Origin: Phycisphaerales bacterium AB-hyl4
GTDB taxonomy: Bacteria > Planctomycetota > Phycisphaerae > Phycisphaerales > Phycisphaeraceae
Length of the DNA stretch: 64,000 nt
Reading direction: 5' to 3'
Assembly: GCA_041821185.1 (NCBI GenBank)
Contig: JBGUBD010000015.1
Span: 1-64,000 of the forward strand
Shown here piece after piece: positions 25,720 to 34,755 of this stretch. How positions within the stretch are numbered: the first letter of the stretch is position 1; every line of letters starts with the position of its first letter. Both the position numbers and the translations under genes were made by a program. A model generated the notes under the pieces. The model did no database searches. It worked only from the letters and a program-made list of their open reading frames with translations, and was not told the origin of the DNA.

Positions 25720-28266
25720 TCACCACATCCGCGGCGTGCGGTCGTGTCGTGTGACGTTCGGCCGTTGAACATTGCCGTGCCGTAAACTGCCAGCCAGGAC
25801 AGTCGCCGGCGCAATGTCTGTGTAGCGGCGAACAACCAGTTCGCCCCGCCAGTCCGCTTCGGCGATGATGCGTCGCCCCAGCAACTCGGCGGTCTGCTGT
25901 TGAACGGCCAGCAACGCCGACCGCTCATCCTCCGAAGGAGGACTCGTCATCGCGAGATTGACATCAGTGCGAAGCCGACGAACCGCCTGACGGAAATCAT
26001 GAAGAAGCGTTTGTCGTTGCTCCGCAGCCTCGCGCATCTTCGGGAGAAACGACCCTCGTACATCCGACCTGTTCAATTCGCCGGACTTCATACGATCCGC
26101 CCAGCGGTTGAGCTCATCCTGCGGGGTCATCTCGTCACGAGCCGAGGCAAGCTCGCTGAGCTTCTCGCGATGCGCATCGAACTTTCCGTCCGCCAGGCTC
26201 GCCTGCTCAAAGTTGCTCGCGAACGCCGCATACGCTTCGATTCGCTCATCCTTCCACCGGAGCAGCACCTTCAAATCCTCGCTCCAGTTGACAAGATCGT
26301 CCGGCACATCCGCATGAAACCCGCCCGCCATCACGGAAGGCGATATGTACAAGCGGTGAAAAAAATCGAGCGTTTTGTCAACCGTGGGGAACGTCGTCCA
26401 TCGCTCCGGTTCGTGGTAGCGAGCCACCGCCTCGCGCTGAAGAATCCGGTCGGCCGACGCTACGCCCATCGCCTGCGTGAGCACATCGGAAACCGTCACC
26501 AGATGAATCGGCGTCTGGCTGGTACGCTCGAACGGATAGATCAGCGCCGACCGCCCCTCACTGCCGTGAATCTTGTCGAACATCGCCTTTCGTTCATCGT
26601 CGGTTTCACCTTCGCCGAACCCAGCCATCCACGCCTGCACGCCGCTGCCATCGCTGCCATCGCTGCCAACGATTCGCCACACCGCATCGAAGGTCGGCTC
26701 CCAGTCGTCGCTGCCGAGCGTCCAGGTTGCCTCGCCCGCCGAGAGCATCCCGACGTGGGCCATGCCGCCCCCGGTCAACTCCAGCCTCGTGCCATCCCGC
26801 TCATCGTCGGCCGCCTTACGAGCGACCATACCGCCCTCGGGCACACAGAACACAGCAACCCCCTTCCCATCGTTGAGCATCGCCAGCACATAGCGAGCAT
26901 GGGAAAGGTCCATTGGCTCGTCAGTCAAATCGTCAATCTCGATGATCAGATCGTCACCCAACCGATCGGGCACGACCAGTTTCGCCGCGTCGGCTTGAAT
27001 CGACACCACATCATCCGAGCGCAAAGCAAGCGTTACATGATGATCAGCCGTCATCGCATTTGCCAACACCTCGGCACGCTCGCTGCGCAACGCCAACTTC
27101 AGATCCGCGCTGAGCGAGAGTGTGGCCTGATCGTCATCCACCGCATAATGCACGCCAGGCGCCCGCCCGATCTTGTGGCCCGCGCCGGATGACCAGACGA
27201 TCCCGGCTCCCGCATCCATGTCTTCCTGCCGTGACGGTGCGCCGGTGAACTGTTCCTCCGCCACTTCAAGCAACACCGATCGATGAGCCCCGGCGACATC
27301 CACCGCCCGCAAACGCCATGGCCCCTCAGGGCGCGGCGCATGGTTGTACGCCACGCCGTGTCCGTCCTGTGACCAGACCGGGAAAGCATGAAACCCACCT
27401 TCCGCGGTCAGGTAACGTACCGACTCGCCTCGCGGATCGGTCAATGCAATGCGTGCCCCATCCTGATATGCGATCTGCTGTCCATCAGGCGACCAGGCAG
27501 GTCGACTGTAAATCTCGCCGCTAACCAGCACGCGAGCTTCGCTCCCCCCCTGCGCGGGAACCACATGCAGAGCGCGTTTGTCACTTTCGTCAGCGCCTGC
27601 CACGAACAGTATGGAATCGCCGTTCGGCGAAAAGATCGGCCACGCCGCGTCCTCCACACCCGCCGGGCTGACGCGCTGCGCCTCCCCGCCATCGAGCGGA
27701 CGTCGGTAAATGTGGCCGTCCCGCTGGTAGACCACGCTCTGCCCGTCAGGCGACCAACTGCCCTGACTGCCTGCCCAGAGATGCCGCGCCCCGGTGCCAG
27801 GGTCGAGCCCGAGCACCCAAAGCCCATCGGCTTCGTCATGGGGATAGGTGAACAAAGCGCGATCGTGATCCGGCGAAATCACCAACGCCGCATGCTCGCC
27901 CGAATGATACGTCAGATCCCACTCCATCCCGTCTTCGTCGATCAGCTTCGTGCCATACGGGAATCGCGAGTAGACGATCTTCGACACTTCAGGCTCAAGC
28001 GTCGGGTGTTCTGCCCGAGCTGACTGGAACGCGTCCAACGCCAACGACCGGCCCGTATCGACGGGGGCCGCCGCAGCGGGCCGAGTGTTTGAAACGGGCG
28101 TCGTTACATGCTCATCATCCGAGCGCGGCCGCTCCGCCTGCTCGTCAGGCGAAGCGAAAAACCATATCCCAGATATCAGCACACCGAGCGCCAGAACCGT
28201 CATCACCACAATGACGCCAAGCTGAACGCCCCCCTGCTGTCTCGCCGATGTCACACTGTTTGGCAT
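25720..28266 (-). CDS. Membrane-anchored TolB/WD40-like beta-propeller protein
   Basis: 848 residues from ATG 28266 (GAGG seven bases upstream). One N-terminal membrane helix (GVQLGVIVVMTVLALGVLISGIWFF) is followed by a charged linker and a six-bladed-type propeller with repeated WSPDG units (GSWSPDGQSVVYQRDG, PIFSPNGDSILFVAG, PAWSPDGQQIAYQDG, PVWSQDGHGVAYN), the PD40/TolB pattern. The C-terminal about 250 residues are helical and charged and match nothing I know (DDLVNWSEDLKVLLRWKDERI). It is likely anchored in the cytoplasmic membrane and faces the periplasm. Propellers of this type usually bind proteins or glycans. Confidence 0.8.
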   Translation of the reverse strand: MPNSVTSARQQGGVQLGVIVVMTVLALGVLISGIWFFASPDEQAERPRSDDEHVTTPVSNTRPAAAAPVDTGRSLALDAFQSARAEHPTLEPEVSKIVYSRFPYGTKLIDEDGMEWDLTYHSGEHAALVISPDHDRALFTYPHDEADGLWVLGLDPGTGARHLWAGSQGSWSPDGQSVVYQRDGHIYRRPLDGGEAQRVSPAGVEDAAWPIFSPNGDSILFVAGADESDKRALHVVPAQGGSEARVLVSGEIYSRPAWSPDGQQIAYQDGARIALTDPRGESVRYLTAEGGFHAFPVWSQDGHGVAYNHAPRPEGPWRLRAVDVAGAHRSVLLEVAEEQFTGAPSRQEDMDAGAGIVWSSGAGHKIGRAPGVHYAVDDDQATLSLSADLKLALRSERAEVLANAMTADHHVTLALRSDDVVSIQADAAKLVVPDRLGDDLIIEIDDLTDEPMDLSHARYVLAMLNDGKGVAVFCVPEGGMVARKAADDERDGTRLELTGGGMAHVGMLSAGEATWTLGSDDWEPTFDAVWRIVGSDGSDGSGVQAWMAGFGEGETDDERKAMFDKIHGSEGRSALIYPFERTSQTPIHLVTVSDVLTQAMGVASADRILQREAVARYHEPERWTTFPTVDKTLDFFHRLYISPSVMAGGFHADVPDDLVNWSEDLKVLLRWKDERIEAYAAFASNFEQASLADGKFDAHREKLSELASARDEMTPQDELNRWADRMKSGELNRSDVRGSFLPKMREAAEQRQTLLHDFRQAVRRLRTDVNLAMTSPPSEDERSALLAVQQQTAELLGRRIIAEADWRGELVVRRYTDIAPATVLAGSLRHGNVQRPNVTRHDRTPRMW

Positions 28267-28422
28267 AAAGCCGCCTCGCTCCGTTCTCACGTGTCGCTAC
28301 TACCGTTTGCCGGGCGTCGACTCACAAGAGCCTCGACCGACGCTGCGAACCCTGCTTCGAACTGGCGGCCGCATCGGGGAGCGTAATGCTCCCCGATGCA
28401 ATCGCCATGATCTTGATGCACG

Positions 28423-29334
28423 TTACGAAATCTCACCTCGGCGACGCCCCGTCAGCGTCAGGGCCAAGCCACCCAGCAGCAGGCCGACCGAGCCCGGCTC
28501 GGGGATGATCATCAACTCACTCTGGTCGAGCACGCCATCGGAATAGCGGATGTCGCCGAGGGCTTGGAAATTGTTGTCTCGGCCAACCCGCATCGAAATT
28601 CCGCCGTTACGGTGATACAAGCTGGTGAAGCCGTCCCAGATCGCCACGCGTTCATGCTGCAGCGACCCGCCATCGGTCAGGTTCTGAAGGTAAAAGTCAA
28701 CAAAGCGGTCTTCTGCATTTTCGCCCGTGCTGATGGCGATGGCAACGTAGTAGTCCTTGTCAGCTTCCACTGCCAGCGATGATGAAATATTCGTGTGCTC
28801 GCTATTGAAGCTGCCATCGTCGTTATACACGCGGGCAGCCAGCATCCCGTCCCTCACCCCACCCTGCGACTGAACCGTGGAAGTTGAAATGTCGAAGAAT
28901 CGGGTGAAGCCAGCCGTCGACATGGCGTTAAAGTAGGTTTCGAAGGTAAAGCTGTTTCGGTTGAACGTCTCCAGGTTGGATGTCCGGATGTAGCCTTCGG
29001 AGGCATCAACCCCATGCGTGTTGGTCTCGCCGGTCAAGGGGATTGGATTGGGGAATGCCGACCCAGGCCCCGATTCGGGAAGTTCCAGTCGCTCAACCCC
29101 TCCATCGGTTTGCCAGTTCATGTTGCCGCTGCCTTCCTTGTCCTGCCACCATGTGCCAGTGCCAGGGATGCCGCCGGATTGAGGCGGCGTGCCATCCTCA
29201 CCTTCCCACGACCAGTAGTGCAGCGTGCTGGCGTTGACGCCCCCGGCGAGGCAGCCGCTGGCTACCAGTGCCACCGCACCGGCCTTGAAGTGGACCGAGT
29301 TTCGATTAAAAAGCGATTTCAGTGCATGAATCAT
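28423..29334 (-). CDS. PEP-CTERM surface protein with LamG-like domain
   Basis: 303 residues. An N-terminal signal (AGAVALVASGCLAGGVNAS) leads into a concanavalin/LamG-like beta-sandwich (LHYWSWEGEDGTP, FTFETYFNAMSTAGF, DKDYYVAIAIST, FVDFYLQNLTDGG). The C-terminus is a textbook PEP-CTERM sorting signal: IPEPGSVG, a hydrophobic helix, then RRRGE. Such proteins are cleaved by an exosortase and attached to or released from the cell surface. No exosortase gene is in the window. The laminin-like domain suggests sugar binding. Confidence 0.9.
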   Translation of the reverse strand: MIHALKSLFNRNSVHFKAGAVALVASGCLAGGVNASTLHYWSWEGEDGTPPQSGGIPGTGTWWQDKEGSGNMNWQTDGGVERLELPESGPGSAFPNPIPLTGETNTHGVDASEGYIRTSNLETFNRNSFTFETYFNAMSTAGFTRFFDISTSTVQSQGGVRDGMLAARVYNDDGSFNSEHTNISSSLAVEADKDYYVAIAISTGENAEDRFVDFYLQNLTDGGSLQHERVAIWDGFTSLYHRNGGISMRVGRDNNFQALGDIRYSDGVLDQSELMIIPEPGSVGLLLGGLALTLTGRRRGEIS

Positions 29335-29421
29335 CTTTCAGATCTCCATAAAAGAGTTGACGTGAAGTCAGATAAAGACGGCCTCAACGGGCCAAAAACC
29401 TCGGAAGCAATTTCCTCCACC

Positions 29422-32400
29422 TCATAGTTCGGGTACCGGTGTCGCATTGATCATCAGAACGCGGGGACGATAGCCGAGCACTTCCAACTCGAATTGGCCA
29501 TCGTGAATTTCAAACGTTTCGTGCGTCACCACATCGCGAGCATAAAGCTGCGACGGCAGACCCAAGGCTTCCAGGTCAAGCTGGAACTGGGCGTTGCTGG
29601 CTTGTTCCGCCATGTTGACCACGTTGAAAATGATCTGGCCTTGGTCGTTCGCGTGGAACGAAGCGTACACCTCGTCGGCTTCCACACTCAGCACCTCTTC
29701 ATTGCTGTAATAAGGATGCCACTTCCAGTCGGCGTCCCAGTCGAACCATTGGCTGGCGACCCACATGCGGTGGTCGATGCCAAGATCGGGCTCATACGTG
29801 TCGCGTTTGCGTTCCGCGATGGCGATGTAGTACGGATACATCTTGATGCGGTTGTCGTGCACCAATGACACGGCCCAAGCCATGTTGCGGTCGACCGGGT
29901 GATGCCGCTCCCACGCATGCTCCACCGGCACGCCGTACTGCGTGGGGTTGTATTGAGCGCGATAGAAATCGATGTCGTGATAGTCCTCGCGGCGGGCGCC
30001 CTCGGCGGTGTGGAAGACGTCGATGAATGAGTTGATACCCATGAGCGGCGCCCATCCATCATGGCCGTAGACCAGGCCATTCTCCACGACTTCGCCGTGG
30101 AAGATCTTGAAGAGGCGTTTGAACAGTTCACGTCGGCCCCAGATGTCGCGGGTGACGATGCGCTCACCGGTTTCCGGATCGACATAGCCGCAGCCGCCCC
30201 CGAGCGGGCCGCTGTGCAGCGGGTTGTTGCAGAACTCCGGGCCGGGGGTGGAGTCGAGGTAGATGCCGTCCATGCCGATGTTCTCGATCATCCACACCGC
30301 CCCGCCGGCGAGATACTCGATGTAGCCGGCGTTGGTGCATTCCTTGTAGCCGCCCCAGCTGAAGCGTGTGGGCACGCGACGCATCGCCACCCCGTAGTGC
30401 TGGTACAGTTCCATGCTCGGGTCGAGCGCATTCCAACCGGCGTACCAGGTCGTTCGAAAGCCCTCGGCCTGAATGCGGTCGTTCAGTGCCCGACGCTGTT
30501 CAATGCCCTCGGCTTCGCGGAACGGCTGGCCGAAGTGCGGCCGATTCCACCGTGAGAAGACGTTGAGCCACTGTCCGCCAGCTTCCCGGTAAGCGGGAAT
30601 GAACCGGCGAAAATCCATGCTTTGCTCATCCAGTTCCAGCGTTTCGTACGGCGTATGCAACTGGCCGAAGTAAAAGTCCTGCGCCCCGCGACCATACGGC
30701 CGCACCGGGCCGGCCATCAGGCCCCAGCGATACGCCAGCGCGTCGACCTCCGTCGGCTTGTCAATCACGCGAAGGCGAAACAGCGTCTGGTCCGCTTCAC
30801 CGGTGCGGATCACCTCGATCGCCTCGGCTCGCTGCTGGTTATGCCAGTGCTGCGCTGTTTCCGCACACCACTGGAAGCCGCGCTCGGGCGTGCCCAGCCA
30901 GATGGCATGGTTGAAACCGATGGTAAACCCGTCGTCGATCAACCCTGCCCGCGAGAGGCCGGCACTGAGTTCCTCCATCTGCCGCGTGTCAGGCCGATGT
31001 GTGTTCTCATTGAAAAATGCGTTGAAGGTATAAAGCTCAGCGTGCTCGTCCTTGATCGGAAACTCGACGAATAACTCGTCCACGCGCACGCCTTGGGTGT
31101 CCAGTTCCAGGTCAATGGTCGTAAAGCCATCGAACTCGACCTTCGTCACGGCTCGCACCGCGACGTCGCCCGCACTGCCCTCGAATTCATACCGGGCAAA
31201 TTCGTCGTCTGTCTCCGTCAGCGACAGCGTGCCGCGCAGTTCCACCTTTTCACCATCAAGCTTCAAATGCAGTCGCGGTGCTGCCGCAAACAGGCCCTCT
31301 TCCTGGCTGACCATCTGCGATGGAAGAAACGAGCCATCGAAACGATACTCTCGGCCCCAGATGCGAGCGTAATCCGCTGCCGCCTCCACCGGCTCATAAG
31401 GCGGCGGCACGAACGCGCTCGTGCCCGGCTGATTTTTCACCCAATCCGGCACGGGCCGATATAACGTTTCCAGCAACTCCCCTGCCACTTCGCCGTTCGC
31501 ATCCAGCAGCCTCACCATCAACTCATAGCCGCCTTCGGCAATCCCTTCGCTGGAAAACAGCACCTGCTCCATCGCCTCGTCAATCGGGTAGCGCCCCTCT
31601 TCCAGCGTTTGACCGTCCTGGGTCAACATCACTTCCGCTTCGTGCACCCGTCCGCGAAGCTGATCGGAATGCAGCGACACTGAAAGGTCCAGCTTTTCGC
31701 TGCTGAGAAAGTATGGCACGACGGAAAGGAAAATTGGCTCGCGCTGCACCGTCGGCACGAGTGCCGAACCGAGCACATGGCCCTCGGCGTCCGTCACGTG
31801 GTAGGCAATCAACACATCGCCCGCCGGCACATCGACAGCACTGAGATTCAACCCCGTGCGGCCGCCTGCCACGGCGTCGACCGTGCGCTCGTTCTCGCCT
31901 TTGACCGTGTAGAAGCCCAACACCTGCGCGATCTGCCGATCGAGTGTGGTATATGCGCCGACGTCGCCGACCATATCTTCTTCGCCCACGCCCGAGTCGA
32001 TCGTATCGAAGACGTTGTCCACGGCGCCGCTTTCTTCAAGCAGGTACACAGCGTGCTGCACGTTCACCGACACATCATCGCTGCCAAGATGAACCAGTTC
32101 CGCCAGCGCGCCCGACGACATATCGCCCAGGCGTCCAATTTCTCGCAGGCGGAACGCCGGCCGCTCGCCGACGAACTGCATCACGCCGACTTGCGCAAGG
32201 TTGCGGAAACGCACCCGATCGCGATACGACCAGAAGGCGTAGGTATCCTCCGGCGTCTTGTCGGCGCGGGCCACATCCAGCCCCCACGTCTCGCCCGCTT
32301 CAGGCGGGCCGTCCATGTCCAGTTCGGAGAACGGCAGCCGAAGCTCGGCCTCCCAGCCAGTGCTGGTCTGACGTGCGGCATACGTCCAGTCCCACTGCGC

Positions 32401-32889
32401 GCCGGCGTCACGGCCGTCTGCATGCACCAGACCGTCCGCGTACGCCCCGACCGCATTGCCACCGAAGTGAACCGCCTCCTGTCCGGTTCGGCCGACGTCG
32501 ATCAACACCTCAATCGCGTCGTCGCCCCACACGCCCGTCGTCGCCCGGCCGGGCTCGTCCGCGGAAATGTGCATCGGGCCGGCGTAGTCGCGATGCACCC
32601 GCCAGGCGATGTACAGCGCTTCCTCGGTATAGCCGACGTAAACCTCCGTGTCGCGTTCATACTGCTGCCCGCTTTCGGTCGAGATCAGCGGCGAAAGCGT
32701 CGACGCCCCAACCCACTCGCGCTCATCCACGCGCCCGTCGATCGTCGGCGCTTCGGAAAGCATCGGCGCCCCCACATGCGGCAGCCGCTGCCACGGCAAC
32801 TCCTCCGCGAACAACGCGCCCGGCGACATCGCCAGACCGCATGCAAGTCCCGAAAGAACTCCCGAAAAACGCCTCGTTTGAATCGTCAT
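29422..32889 (-). CDS. Large secreted glycan-active protein: CBM9-like domain plus glycoside-hydrolase-like barrel
   Basis: 1155 residues with a signal peptide (SGVLSGLACGLAMSPGALFA). Residues about 40-240 form a CBM9/DOMON-like beta-sandwich (APTIDGRVDEREWVGAS, EALYIAWRVHRD, DDAIEVLIDVG, GWEAELRLPFSEL). A long beta-rich middle precedes a barrel-like region after about residue 740 (FYFGQLHTPYETL, FRTTWYAGWNALDP, MIENIGMDGIYLDSTPGPEFCNN, GLVYGHDGWAPL), with acidic residues at strand ends as in GH-type barrels. A C-terminal beta-sandwich ends the chain. It resembles the DUF6067/GH123-like large proteins of planctomycetes, but the activity is not established. Confidence 0.75.
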   Translation of the reverse strand: MTIQTRRFSGVLSGLACGLAMSPGALFAEELPWQRLPHVGAPMLSEAPTIDGRVDEREWVGASTLSPLISTESGQQYERDTEVYVGYTEEALYIAWRVHRDYAGPMHISADEPGRATTGVWGDDAIEVLIDVGRTGQEAVHFGGNAVGAYADGLVHADGRDAGAQWDWTYAARQTSTGWEAELRLPFSELDMDGPPEAGETWGLDVARADKTPEDTYAFWSYRDRVRFRNLAQVGVMQFVGERPAFRLREIGRLGDMSSGALAELVHLGSDDVSVNVQHAVYLLEESGAVDNVFDTIDSGVGEEDMVGDVGAYTTLDRQIAQVLGFYTVKGENERTVDAVAGGRTGLNLSAVDVPAGDVLIAYHVTDAEGHVLGSALVPTVQREPIFLSVVPYFLSSEKLDLSVSLHSDQLRGRVHEAEVMLTQDGQTLEEGRYPIDEAMEQVLFSSEGIAEGGYELMVRLLDANGEVAGELLETLYRPVPDWVKNQPGTSAFVPPPYEPVEAAADYARIWGREYRFDGSFLPSQMVSQEEGLFAAAPRLHLKLDGEKVELRGTLSLTETDDEFARYEFEGSAGDVAVRAVTKVEFDGFTTIDLELDTQGVRVDELFVEFPIKDEHAELYTFNAFFNENTHRPDTRQMEELSAGLSRAGLIDDGFTIGFNHAIWLGTPERGFQWCAETAQHWHNQQRAEAIEVIRTGEADQTLFRLRVIDKPTEVDALAYRWGLMAGPVRPYGRGAQDFYFGQLHTPYETLELDEQSMDFRRFIPAYREAGGQWLNVFSRWNRPHFGQPFREAEGIEQRRALNDRIQAEGFRTTWYAGWNALDPSMELYQHYGVAMRRVPTRFSWGGYKECTNAGYIEYLAGGAVWMIENIGMDGIYLDSTPGPEFCNNPLHSGPLGGGCGYVDPETGERIVTRDIWGRRELFKRLFKIFHGEVVENGLVYGHDGWAPLMGINSFIDVFHTAEGARREDYHDIDFYRAQYNPTQYGVPVEHAWERHHPVDRNMAWAVSLVHDNRIKMYPYYIAIAERKRDTYEPDLGIDHRMWVASQWFDWDADWKWHPYYSNEEVLSVEADEVYASFHANDQGQIIFNVVNMAEQASNAQFQLDLEALGLPSQLYARDVVTHETFEIHDGQFELEVLGYRPRVLMINATPVPEL

Positions 32890-33018
32890 GCTCTGAACTC
32901 TCCATACGCCAGCCTTACGCCGGCTTCCTTCTGGTCATCAACGCACTTTTTCACACACCGTCTCGTTCACGAGCTGATTCGCTCGCAATCGGACGCACCA
33001 CCGCCCGCGTGCCATGGC

Positions 33019-33807
33019 CTACAGATTCAGTCCCATTCCCAAAGACGTTTCAATAAACCGCGCGCCCTCGCTCGGCAAGCCGCCGTCCTGGTCATGGCTC
33101 GGCGTCAGGCCATACGGTCGCGTCTGCCGCTGACCGTCCACCTCAAACGGCTCACGGAACGTGTCCAGCAACAATGTCCATGGATCAGGACGCAACCCGT
33201 CCGGATAGTGATAGCCAAGCTCCTCCGGCTCGCGCGGCAGCGATGAAATTCGAAAGTCATGGATCACGAACGAATTTTCCCCGCTGTGGCCGAGCACGAT
33301 CTTCATGTCCGCATCCGGCTGAACCCCCAACGGTCGGCGCATCGGTTCACGCTTCGTCTCCCGGCCGTCGACCGTCACCCACATCTCCCGGCCGTCCCAG
33401 CTCAAGGCGAAATGGCGCGGCTCACCCTCCCGCCAGCCGTCGTCGTCCTCGCCCGACACATGCCACAACCGCGCCATCACCACGACCTGTTCGCCTTCAT
33501 TGCTCGCGCGAATCCAGGGCCCGGAACGCTGGCTGCCATCGTCCTGCCGACGCGTCCGCCAGATCAGTTGAAAGAACGTGTGCTCTTGCTCCTGCTCCAG
33601 CAGAAAAAGCCGTCGCCCGCGATAGTGCCCCTCGATATCCGCGTCGGGATCGAACTGCGGCACAAGCCACATCTCAATCGTGCCCCGCTCCGGATCAATG
33701 TTGCCCAACGCCGGGTAAGTCACCTGCCCCGCCTGCGCCTGCACTGCCAGCAATGCCACCAGGCACAGCGGCGTCAAAGTTACTGCCAACCATTGCGATC
33801 GCCTCAT
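33019..33807 (-). CDS. Secreted LamG/concanavalin-like domain protein
   Basis: 262 residues from ATG 33807 (AGGAG eight bases upstream; a longer in-frame start at 33858 is less likely). The signal peptide is clear (LAVTLTPLCLVALLAVQAQA). The mature part is a LamG-like sandwich: GTIEMWLVPQFDPD, HTFFQLIWRTR, HFALSWDGREMWVTVDGRE and KIVLGHSGENSFVIHDFRIS. Such domains commonly bind sugars or calcium. It lies between the prepilin gene and the large CBM9-like protein in the minus-strand cassette. Confidence 0.8.
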   Translation of the reverse strand: MRRSQWLAVTLTPLCLVALLAVQAQAGQVTYPALGNIDPERGTIEMWLVPQFDPDADIEGHYRGRRLFLLEQEQEHTFFQLIWRTRRQDDGSQRSGPWIRASNEGEQVVVMARLWHVSGEDDDGWREGEPRHFALSWDGREMWVTVDGRETKREPMRRPLGVQPDADMKIVLGHSGENSFVIHDFRISSLPREPEELGYHYPDGLRPDPWTLLLDTFREPFEVDGQRQTRPYGLTPSHDQDGGLPSEGARFIETSLGMGLNL

Positions 33808-33918
33808 CAAATACGCTCCTGTTATTCGCATCACCGACAGGCTGATCGCCTGCTTCAAGATCGTTCAACCAACAACCGCCAACGCTCAAAGCGGCATCGG
33901 CCTCCACGCGGATACGGC

Positions 33919-34671
33919 CTATCGCTTTAGCCAGAGCACCTTCTCCCGAAGGTTGAATTGATTGGTCGGTGCATATGAGCCCTCCCAAGGCCCGCGTTCC
34001 AACCGACCATTACCATCGGTGAACACACTTGCGACCACCCGGGTGTCATCGTATGCCGTATTTTCGAATGCAAAGCCATGCCTTGAGACGTCACTGCCAC
34101 CGTAGTGCGGCCCATTCGTGATACTCCACTGAACGGCATCAGCAGCAATCAAGGTATTGGACGGATCGTCCGCTTCGTCGATATGGGTACCACCTCGGCT
34201 TCTGGTCCAATCATCGTCATAGGGGGGGGCGCTGCCGCCCCGGACTCCGGTGCCGGGTGTGTCCGGCGTGCTGCGGTACCACCACCCGTTGTAGCCGTAT
34301 GTCCCGCCTTGCATACCGGGTTGAATCACGATGTCGAATGGCACATCCGGACAATTCAGTGGCCACGCATTCTCCTCATGGCTCCAGTTGCTATCGCCCA
34401 GGTACGCCGGGATACGGTCCCCTCGCGGGAGCCCATCGTGCCAGCCACTTCGCCGTGGATGGTACCACTGATAACCGGGAAACCGCTCGCGCCAGTCCCC
34501 GGCATACGTATGAAACGCCATGCCGATCTGTCGCAGGTTGGACAGGCACTGGACCGTGCGGGCCGTTTGCCGCGCTGCGGAAAGGGCCGGCAACAGGATG
34601 GCGATCAGCAATGCGATAATGCTGATGACGACCAGAAGCTCAATGAGTGTGAATCCGCGTCGATTTGACAT
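33919..34671 (-). CDS. Prepilin-like protein (H-X9-DG-like, DUF1559 relative)
   Basis: 250 residues from ATG 34671, with GGAG eight bases upstream. The leader MSNRRG|FTLIELLVVISIIALL is a classical type IV prepilin peptidase site with Glu at position 5 of the mature protein. It is followed by LSAARQTARTVQCLSNLRQIGMAFHTYA, the conserved region of planctomycete pseudopilins, and an SRHGFAFE...FTDGNG segment that resembles the H-X9-DG C-terminal signature. A run of eight G (plus strand, near 34222-34229) lies in the coding sequence. It probably forms or decorates an extracellular pseudopilus. Confidence 0.9.
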   Translation of the reverse strand: MSNRRGFTLIELLVVISIIALLIAILLPALSAARQTARTVQCLSNLRQIGMAFHTYAGDWRERFPGYQWYHPRRSGWHDGLPRGDRIPAYLGDSNWSHEENAWPLNCPDVPFDIVIQPGMQGGTYGYNGWWYRSTPDTPGTGVRGGSAPPYDDDWTRSRGGTHIDEADDPSNTLIAADAVQWSITNGPHYGGSDVSRHGFAFENTAYDDTRVVASVFTDGNGRLERGPWEGSYAPTNQFNLREKVLWLKR

Positions 34672-34755
34672 AAGACTGCTCCGTTCGTGAAGTGTCCCGG
34701 TTGTGACCATGTCCGTCATCCCTGTGATTGCCCCTACGATTACGACTGATGATGC

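Noticed and set aside
31777..33246. 489-codon plus-strand frame
   Set aside because: Antisense of the CBM9-like and LamG genes; high-GC shadow.
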